From NCBI GenBank assembly GCA_947493455.1, contig CANLRB010000019.1, positions 1-64,000 on the forward strand: a stretch of 64,000 nucleotides of DNA, given 5' to 3'. The notes under the pieces were generated by a model. The model had not been told where the DNA came from and did not search any database. It saw nothing but the letters and a program-made list of their open reading frames with translations. Positions 58,621-64,000 of the stretch are shown here, one piece after another. Position numbers and translations under genes: made by a program. This DNA comes from an uncultured Pseudoalteromonas sp. GTDB taxonomy: Bacteria; Pseudomonadota; Gammaproteobacteria; Enterobacterales; Alteromonadaceae. Position 1 is the stretch's first letter. The number at the start of each line of letters is the position of its first letter.

Positions 58621-59766
58621 GTGTATCAGTTAACATTTAATGAATTAAGTCAAATTGAATTCCTGCAACAGTATTGGCAAAAAAAGCCGCTACTCATTAA
58701 GCAAGGGTTTAAAAACTTTAGTGATCCTATTTCACCAGAAGAACTGGCTGGTCTTGCGGTCGAAGAGTGTATTGAATCGCGTATAATTACGAATAACAAT
58801 AACCAATGGCAAGCACACCACGGACCGTTTGAAGATTTTTCCCTTCTAACAGAGAGTCATAGCACCTTGTTAGTTCAAGCAGTCGACCATTGGCATGCTG
58901 ACAGCGAAATGCTGTTAGCGCCTTTTCGGTTTATACCAAATTGGCGCATCGACGACCTAATGATCAGCTATTCAACACCCAAAGGGGGGGTTGGCCCGCA
59001 TTTGGACCAGTACGATGTTTTTATAATTCAAGGACAAGGAAAACGTCATTGGCGAGTTGGTATGCCAAGTAGTGCATTGCAAGAAGTAGTGCCATGTAAA
59101 GACCTATTGCAAATTACACAATTCGAGGCGTGTATTGATGCTGTACTAGAACCTGGCGACATTTTATATATTCCGCCTGGTTGCCCGCACGAAGGTTATG
59201 CAGTCGAAAATGCAATAAATTATTCAGTAGGTTTTAGGGCGCCAAATCAAGTCGAATTGCTTTCCTCGTTTTGCGATTATTTAATTGATGGCGAACTTGG
59301 TACCATTCGCTATAGCGATCCTGAACTTGGTCTTCGAGATAATAGTGGTGAATTGCAACTAGGCGAGATTGAAAAAATAAAAACGTTAATGAGCAATGCA
59401 TTGAATTGTCCCGCTACGTTTTCCCGATGGCTTGGCGAAAATTTATCGCAAGCAAAACACGAAACGCAAATTGAACCACTTGAAGATCCATATACTGAGC
59501 AAGAGATTAAAAATCTGCTGTTGGACGATATTACGTTTATGCGAAGTGGCGGTGTCCGAATTTTTTATCAAAAAATGGATGGGTGTTTGTTGTTAAGTAT
59601 TGATGGCCAAAATATTGAGCTCCCAATAGACTCTATAACATGGGTGTCCTTGTTTAGTGATTTCACGTCAGTAACATCCGACCAGTTGAAAAGTTCAATA
59701 AATTGTTCACATTTAATTAAAACTATGTCTACGCTTATTAATGAAGGGTATTGGTATATTGAATAG
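58621..59766 (+). CDS. roxA: JmjC/cupin oxygenase, ribosomal protein uL16 3-hydroxylase (RoxA/YcfD)
   Basis: Protein of 381 residues (E. coli RoxA 373), a 2-oxoglutarate and Fe(II)-dependent oxygenase that hydroxylates an arginine of ribosomal protein L16. Blocks: YWQKKPLLIKQGF, then the metal-binding HLDQYDVFIIQGQGKRHWRVG (H and D of HxD) and the distal histidine in PPGCPHEGYAVENAINYSVGFRAP; a C-terminal winged-helix domain follows (about 300-381). The start is GTG after AGGAAATAA. The order purB then roxA is like E. coli, where phoPQ lies between them. Confidence 0.92.
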   Translation: MYQLTFNELSQIEFLQQYWQKKPLLIKQGFKNFSDPISPEELAGLAVEECIESRIITNNNNQWQAHHGPFEDFSLLTESHSTLLVQAVDHWHADSEMLLAPFRFIPNWRIDDLMISYSTPKGGVGPHLDQYDVFIIQGQGKRHWRVGMPSSALQEVVPCKDLLQITQFEACIDAVLEPGDILYIPPGCPHEGYAVENAINYSVGFRAPNQVELLSSFCDYLIDGELGTIRYSDPELGLRDNSGELQLGEIEKIKTLMSNALNCPATFSRWLGENLSQAKHETQIEPLEDPYTEQEIKNLLLDDITFMRSGGVRIFYQKMDGCLLLSIDGQNIELPIDSITWVSLFSDFTSVTSDQLKSSINCSHLIKTMSTLINEGYWYIE

Positions 59767-59778
59767 TTGAGAACTGCT

Positions 59779-60234
59779 ATGGGCTACGTCGTGCAAAACG
59801 TTCTGTGGCGTGAAAAACGTCACGATTTAAAACAATTGCGTGAAAAAGTGTTTGTTTGTGAGTATCACATTCCGAAAAAAATAGAATTTGATAACGAAGA
59901 CAGCGAAGCGTTTCATATTGTTGTTGTAGACAATGATCAAATTGTTGCTTCGGGTCGGCTCAATAAACGTGGCGTGATAAGCCGTGTTGCAGTTTTATCG
60001 CGCCATCGTAATACTGAACTCTACGCCCTACTCTTTTCACATATTGCTTTAATTGCAAAACAACACGACATAAATGAATTGAGCTTTAATTGCAATTTAA
60101 ACGAAAAAGGTAAATTTATTGATAAAGGCTATCACGAGCGTGGCGCTGTATTTATGGAAGCAGGTATAGCAAGGCAGCGTTTAAGCTGCCCGATTAGTTC
60201 GTTCGATCCAGAACCATTTACTTTGGTGCATTGA
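59779..60234 (+). CDS. GNAT-family acetyltransferase-like protein
   Basis: Protein of 151 residues with a GNAT-like layout: LRYKVFVxE-type strand (LREKVFVCEYHIPKKIEFDNED), a central sheet with HIVVVDNDQIVASGRLN, and a helix with ELYALLFSHIALIAKQHDI, followed by FIDKGYHERGAVFMEAGIARQRL. The usual acetyl-CoA loop (R/QxxGxG/A) is not obvious, since VAVLSRHRNTELY stands in its place, so activity and substrate are uncertain. The ATG at 59779 follows GAGAA. It follows roxA after 12 bases, so is cotranscribed, and its 3' end overlaps the convergent DUF4826 gene by 17 bases. Confidence 0.7.
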   Translation: MGYVVQNVLWREKRHDLKQLREKVFVCEYHIPKKIEFDNEDSEAFHIVVVDNDQIVASGRLNKRGVISRVAVLSRHRNTELYALLFSHIALIAKQHDINELSFNCNLNEKGKFIDKGYHERGAVFMEAGIARQRLSCPISSFDPEPFTLVH

Positions 60235-60658
60235 CCCACAAACTTTCATCTTCAAATAAGCGATAGATGCCCTGAGCACGATGAATTAACAAATTAGCAA
60301 AATCTGCTTGGGTTTTATCAACACTTGGTTGTGACATAATAACTTCTGCTTTCATTTGCCACTGCAGTGAAAAGTGGCGCAACGCTTCACGCGCATTTGG
60401 CGCAGCTGCTACTTCAACATGATCTGTCGGTAAGCGGCCTGAAATGACCCAATATGTTTTTCCCTTTTGGCACTTCATTTTCCAGATAGCGCATAACGGC
60501 GCAATAAAACGACTTTCTTTATCAACGATTGTTGCAGTGATAACACCTTTTTCAGCTAAGTGCTTCTGTGCCTTTTGTAAAGACTCGCGTTGCCATTCAA
60601 TTGACGCTTGTTCTATTTCTTCTTGCGTAGGCTGGTATTGTTCTTGTGTATTTTCCAT
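60218..60658 (-). CDS. DUF4826 family protein
   Basis: Protein of 146 residues, cytoplasmic, without signal peptide or membrane segment. The start is helical and acidic (QYQPTQEEIEQASIEWQRESLQKAQKHLAEKG), then a beta-rich part with ESRFIAPLCAIWKMKCQ and YWVISGRLPTDHV, then a helical C-terminus. It fits the DUF4826 family of gammaproteobacteria, whose function is unknown. The 3' end overlaps the GNAT gene; RNA from both would be complementary at the ends. It stands alone on the minus strand. Confidence 0.65.
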   Translation of the reverse strand: MENTQEQYQPTQEEIEQASIEWQRESLQKAQKHLAEKGVITATIVDKESRFIAPLCAIWKMKCQKGKTYWVISGRLPTDHVEVAAAPNAREALRHFSLQWQMKAEVIMSQPSVDKTQADFANLLIHRAQGIYRLFEDESLWVNAPK

Positions 60659-60744
60659 AGTACTACTTTAAATGTATATTAACTCTTGCGCTCCACTGTA
60701 ATAGTTCGCAATAGTGAAAGCAAGTATTACTCTGTGCTAAGCCT

Positions 60745-61275
60745 CTAAAAGCTTGAATTCGGTTGTTGTAAAAATATTATTTCAGTCTCTGTCGATGTTC
60801 TACCTAAAATCTCATTTCGGTGTGGGTAGCGACCAAATTGATCAATGATTTTTTTATGAGCGACTTCAAATTCATAGTTATCAAGGTTTTTAAATAACAC
60901 AGCAGCCTGTTCGTGAATAACCTTACTCTCACTGTGCATAAACGGCATATAAAGAAATGCACGCTTTTGTTCATCTAAGAGCATATCGAAACCACGTTCT
61001 ATAGCGCGTTGCGAAAGACATAGAGCCTGTGGGTCTTGACTAAACGACTGTGGTAAATCGCGATAAATATTTCGAGAAAACTGATCTAACACGATTATTT
61101 CTGCAAGCGACCCCAACGCGTTTTCGCGCCAACTAATTAATTCACCCGCAATGGCACTATTAAGTACATGCGCAAAACGCTGTGTAATCAATTTGTCGAA
61201 TTCATCGTTTTTTTGCCACCAATCTTGCGGTTGGCATTCTTCAAACCAAAAACCAATAATGTCTTCGTAATTCAT
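60745..61275 (-). CDS. DUF924 family protein
   Basis: Protein of 176 residues, all helical, of the DUF924 family (tetratricopeptide-like fold), function unknown. Signature blocks: MNYEDIIGFWFEECQPQDWW at the start, GSLAEIIVLDQFSRNIYRD, AFLYMPFMHSES and FGRYPHRNEILGR near the C-terminus. GGGAG stands before two adjacent ATGs; the second (61275) has the better spacing. No link with the neighbours can be read from the sequence; lolE ends 71 bases further upstream on the same strand. Confidence 0.85.
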   Translation of the reverse strand: MNYEDIIGFWFEECQPQDWWQKNDEFDKLITQRFAHVLNSAIAGELISWRENALGSLAEIIVLDQFSRNIYRDLPQSFSQDPQALCLSQRAIERGFDMLLDEQKRAFLYMPFMHSESKVIHEQAAVLFKNLDNYEFEVAHKKIIDQFGRYPHRNEILGRTSTETEIIFLQQPNSSF

Positions 61276-61346
61276 CATGACTCCCTTTTCGATTCTCGTC
61301 TTAATTTCTTGCGTCAAAGCTAAAATGGCAAATACAATATTTAGGC

Positions 61347-62576
61347 CTAATGTCCCAATACTTTAGCAGGTTCAATTCGCGCTGCTTTGAGCGCTGGATA
61401 AACACTTGCAGCCAAAGCTAAAATAATTGTTACAATCACAACTATTACAATATCAAACGCTTGCACTTTTGACGGCAAAAATTCAACAAAGTAAATTCCC
61501 TCTAGCACATTATTGCCACTCATATGTGTATACCACTCAAATAAGTTAGGTACGTTCAACGCAACTAACACACCTAACACGGTGCCAACCACGATGCCAA
61601 TTCCGGCTTGATATAAACCATGGAAAATAAAACTGGTAATAATCGTACTATCTTTCGCGCCCATCGTTTTTAATATGGCGATATTCGCTTGTTTTTCTTT
61701 TACTTCCATAATGAGCGTCGAGACAATATTAAAACTTGAAACGGCAATAATAAGGAACACGGTAATAAACACGATAGTTCGAACCATTTGTATGTCTTGA
61801 TATAAATTTCCTTGAGAGCGATACCACGTCTCAATATAAACATAGTCTGGTAGCAGTTGCCCAATCAACAAAGCATATTCGTTGACACCAAATACATCAG
61901 AGGTCAATACCTGCAATCCGGTCACTTCATGTTTTGCGTAATCAAGTGCCTCTTGTATCGCTTGCAAATGAACAAACGCAGCGAACTGATCGATCGGTCC
62001 GCCCATTTCGGTATAGCCAGTCACCTTTAAACGCAGTTTGATCGGGTTAGACAATACATTTTCACTGTTTGTGTTTGGTAACAGTAAAGTAACGACATCA
62101 TTTTTATCAACACCGAGAGAACGTGCTACTTGTCTACCTAATACAACCTCATCAACATCAAGGTTAGCAAACGCGTCACCGGGTATAAATTCACCAATTC
62201 GTGATACCTTAGAATATGATGCCGGAACAATCGCCTTCACTTGCACTGCTTTTAGTGACGTTTTGTGTTGCGCCATAGCACTAAGTTTAATGTATGGGCT
62301 TGCATGAATCACTTTATTATGCGTTTCAAGTAAAGCCACTTTAGAGGGCCAATTTTGAATTGGCTCGCCCGGAGCATTAAATTCTATATGCGGTATAACA
62401 CCTAATAGACGGTCTTTTAGCTGTTGCTCGAAGCCATTAATAACTGACAGCGCGACAATTAATACGGCAACACCAATGGCAATCCCAATCGCAGATGTTT
62501 TACTAAAAAAGCCAACAAAACCTGAATTATCCTTTCCTTTACGAAACCCATTAGAAATAAAATAACTAAGCTTCAT
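61347..62576 (-). CDS. lolE: Lipoprotein-releasing ABC transporter permease LolE
   Basis: Inner-membrane protein of 409 residues (E. coli LolE 414). With LolC and LolD it pulls mature lipoproteins from the inner membrane and hands them to LolA. It has one N-terminal membrane segment (about 25-45), a large periplasmic domain (about 50-265) and three C-terminal membrane segments (about 270-400), with the FtsX-like end ASVYPALKAARIEPAKVLGH. KEKQANIAILKTMGAKDSTI is the coupling helix region. It overlaps lolD by 11 bases. It is the third gene of lolCDE. Confidence 0.93.
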   Translation of the reverse strand: MKLSYFISNGFRKGKDNSGFVGFFSKTSAIGIAIGVAVLIVALSVINGFEQQLKDRLLGVIPHIEFNAPGEPIQNWPSKVALLETHNKVIHASPYIKLSAMAQHKTSLKAVQVKAIVPASYSKVSRIGEFIPGDAFANLDVDEVVLGRQVARSLGVDKNDVVTLLLPNTNSENVLSNPIKLRLKVTGYTEMGGPIDQFAAFVHLQAIQEALDYAKHEVTGLQVLTSDVFGVNEYALLIGQLLPDYVYIETWYRSQGNLYQDIQMVRTIVFITVFLIIAVSSFNIVSTLIMEVKEKQANIAILKTMGAKDSTIITSFIFHGLYQAGIGIVVGTVLGVLVALNVPNLFEWYTHMSGNNVLEGIYFVEFLPSKVQAFDIVIVVIVTIILALAASVYPALKAARIEPAKVLGH

Positions 62577-63264
62577 GAAAGTTTACACCGTCTTTAACTA
62601 AGCCATGTTCAAGATACACCTGATGGTCAAGTTTATTCGCTAATTCTAAATCATGCGTCACAACGACAAAGCTTGTATTGCACTGTACATTTAAATCACA
62701 AATTAAATCATAAATTTTAAGTGCATTATCTTTATCTAAATTGCCCGTTGGTTCATCGGCCAGCACCAAGTCTGGCTCACTGACGAGTGCTCTAGCAATC
62801 GCTACGCGCTGTCTTTCGCCCCCTGACAACTGGGCGGGCTTGTGTTCACATCGATGCGAAAGGCCAACCCGTTCTAACATTAATTTTGCTTTATCTAATG
62901 CGTTTGTCTTTGGTAATCCTGCAATTAATAATGGCATCGCAACATTTTCTATCGCCGTGAATTCCATCAATAGATGATGAAATTGATATATAAAGCCAAG
63001 GTGTTTGTTTCGAAAATCTGCCTGCTGAGCTCGATTGAGCACGGTTGGGTCTTGACCAAGAATGGTAATTTTACCATCGCTTGCAGTATCGAGTGTGCCT
63101 AATATATGAAGTAAGGTACTTTTTCCAGAGCCGGAGCTACCAACAATGGCTAACGTCTTACCGGCCGTGAGAGACAAATTAACGCCTTTTAACACGTCTG
63201 TCTGGTTTTCGCCGTCCTTATATTGTTTTTTAATAGAATGACATTCAAAAACGAATTTACTCAT
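62566..63264 (-). CDS. lolD: Lipoprotein-releasing ABC transporter ATP-binding protein LolD
   Basis: Protein of 232 residues (E. coli 233), the ATPase of LolCDE. Walker [16 protein letters not shown]-loop near [12 protein letters not shown], signature [15 protein letters not shown], Walker [13 protein letters not shown] and switch histidine in VVVTHD are complete. It overlaps both lolC (8 bases) and lolE (11 bases), so the three are translated from one message, with the order as in E. coli. Confidence 0.96.
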   Translation of the reverse strand: MSKFVFECHSIKKQYKDGENQTDVLKGVNLSLTAGKTLAIVGSSGSGKSTLLHILGTLDTASDGKITILGQDPTVLNRAQQADFRNKHLGFIYQFHHLLMEFTAIENVAMPLLIAGLPKTNALDKAKLMLERVGLSHRCEHKPAQLSGGERQRVAIARALVSEPDLVLADEPTGNLDKDNALKIYDLICDLNVQCNTSFVVVTHDLELANKLDHQVYLEHGLVKDGVNFHEA

Positions 63265-64000
63265 AGCGTAATACCTTCGCTGGATTTACTGAAGCGGCTT
63301 TGTACGCCGGATAAAATGTCGCTAAAAAGCTCATTAGCAAACTCAACAACAAAATAACTGTTATCTGGATCGGCTCAATAAGAACAGGCATTTGCATGCC
63401 GCCCAAAAATTGCAGCCCGATAAAATACAAAATTTCATTGATATGTTTAGCAATGAGAATACCCGCTACCGAGCCAATTAGCGTTCCAACAACCCCATTG
63501 TAGAGGCCTTGAATCATAAAAATCTGAAGGATACTGTTTGGTGTCATGCCGAGCGTTTGTAAAATGGCGATTTCGGACTTTTTCTCCGAAACCATCATCG
63601 CAAGTGCAGATAAAATATTGAAAATTGCAACCATGATGATTAAACCAAGTAACAAGGACATCACCTTTTTTTCCATTGCAACAGCACTAAAAAGGCTCCC
63701 CTGCGTCTGCCGCCAATCACTGTAACCGTGTTTAGAAAATAGTGTGTGTCGTTCAAGAACATCATCAATTAAAAACGGATCATTGAGTTTGACAGCAAGT
63801 GTCTGAACTTTTTCAATCGGTTTTTTTAACATTCGCGAGACAAACTCAGTGTTAGAAAACACTAAATTCGGTTCAATTTCACTGTGTGAAAACGTCGCCA
63901 CTAGTGTAAATAATCGTTGACTAGGAACGCGACCAAGTGGCGTATAACTGGATGCAGCAGGGACCAATATTCGAAATTTATCGCCAACGCGTAAGTCGAG
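63257..64000 (-). CDS. lolC: Lipoprotein-releasing ABC transporter permease LolC (5' end beyond the window)
   Basis: C-terminal 247 residues of LolC; the frame stays open to the end of the window, so the start and about 150 residues are missing. Seen are part of the periplasmic domain (LRVGDKFRILVPAAS, QRLFTLVATFSH), three membrane segments, and the end [22 protein letters not shown]. The coupling segment MVSEKKSEIAILQTLGMTPNSIL parallels LolE. An apparent start near 63967 is internal and should not be used. It is the first gene of lolCDE and overlaps lolD. Confidence 0.93.
   Translation of the reverse strand, partial: LDLRVGDKFRILVPAASSYTPLGRVPSQRLFTLVATFSHSEIEPNLVFSNTEFVSRMLKKPIEKVQTLAVKLNDPFLIDDVLERHTLFSKHGYSDWRQTQGSLFSAVAMEKKVMSLLLGLIIMVAIFNILSALAMMVSEKKSEIAILQTLGMTPNSILQIFMIQGLYNGVVGTLIGSVAGILIAKHINEILYFIGLQFLGGMQMPVLIEPIQITVILLLSLLMSFLATFYPAYKAASVNPAKVLRYE

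Noticed and set aside
63257-63967. Complete 236-residue LolC-like protein starting at 63967
   Set aside because: The frame remains open to the window end and codes for further LolC sequence; the apparent start is an internal TTG.

Overview
The window looks like chromosomal DNA of a marine gammaproteobacterium of the Alteromonadales (Pseudoalteromonas- or Colwellia-like). The evidence is protein content only (FabA, RMF, LolCDE, FtsK, a bacterial leucine/valine catabolic island, YaeQ, monomeric isocitrate dehydrogenase) together with gene order. No rRNA, tRNA, CRISPR array, prophage or intact insertion sequence was recognised. The window ends inside lolC.

Region 1 (1-2342) is the only clearly accessory part. 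It is AT-rich and holds pieces of different origin: a strongly folded leader whose stem covers a ribosome binding site, a Phd/YefM-RelE/ParE toxin-antitoxin pair with its own promoter and repeated operator, a remnant of a group II intron reverse transcriptase, a remnant of an IS1182-like transposase, and one small gene framed by a perfect 10-bp inverted repeat typical of integron cassette ends.

Region 2 (2343-13403) carries a MoxR ATPase-DUF58-transglutaminase operon followed by an NhaC/YuiF-type antiporter, then a minus-strand group (DUF962 membrane protein, acyl-CoA thioesterase, M23 peptidase, tandem T-fold protein), fabA with a FabR-like operator, rmf, and a divergent protein kinase. The fabA-rmf neighbourhood is as in E. 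coli.

Region 3 (13508-29482) is a 16-kb branched-chain amino-acid catabolic island. A minus-strand operon (thiolase, mmsA, acyl-CoA dehydrogenase, enoyl-CoA hydratase, 3-hydroxyisobutyryl-CoA hydrolase, mmsB, SDR) supports valine and probably isoleucine breakdown. A divergent plus-strand operon (liuR-liuABCDE-scoAB) takes isovaleryl-CoA to acetyl-CoA plus acetoacetate and then activates acetoacetate. The two share an intergenic region with two similar LiuR-like sites, one in front of each operon, and the thiolase closes the acetoacetyl-CoA step.

Region 4 (29619-36436) holds a GDSL esterase with a small lipoprotein, a secreted multidomain subtilase, YaeQ, and a TonB-dependent receptor with His-rich loops behind a Zur-like box, probably a zinc receptor.

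Region 5 (36525-64000) is core genome. serS-crcB-rarA-lolA-ftsK-lrp, ald, pssA, trxB-aat-bpt-infA-clpA-clpS-cspD resembles the 20-minute region of E. coli, with crcB, ald, pssA and bpt added and cydDC absent. idh-rluE-mnmA-hflD-purB-roxA and lolCDE resemble the 25-minute region, with monomeric isocitrate dehydrogenase at the icd position. aat, bpt, clpA and clpS together give a complete N-degron pathway.

I did not find a convincing large undescribed system. The best leads are small: RNA structures that bury ribosome binding sites (29-106 and 7959-8014), a possible structured RNA at 11202-11288, stem-loops inside the valine operon, and the cassette and mobile-element debris at the left end.
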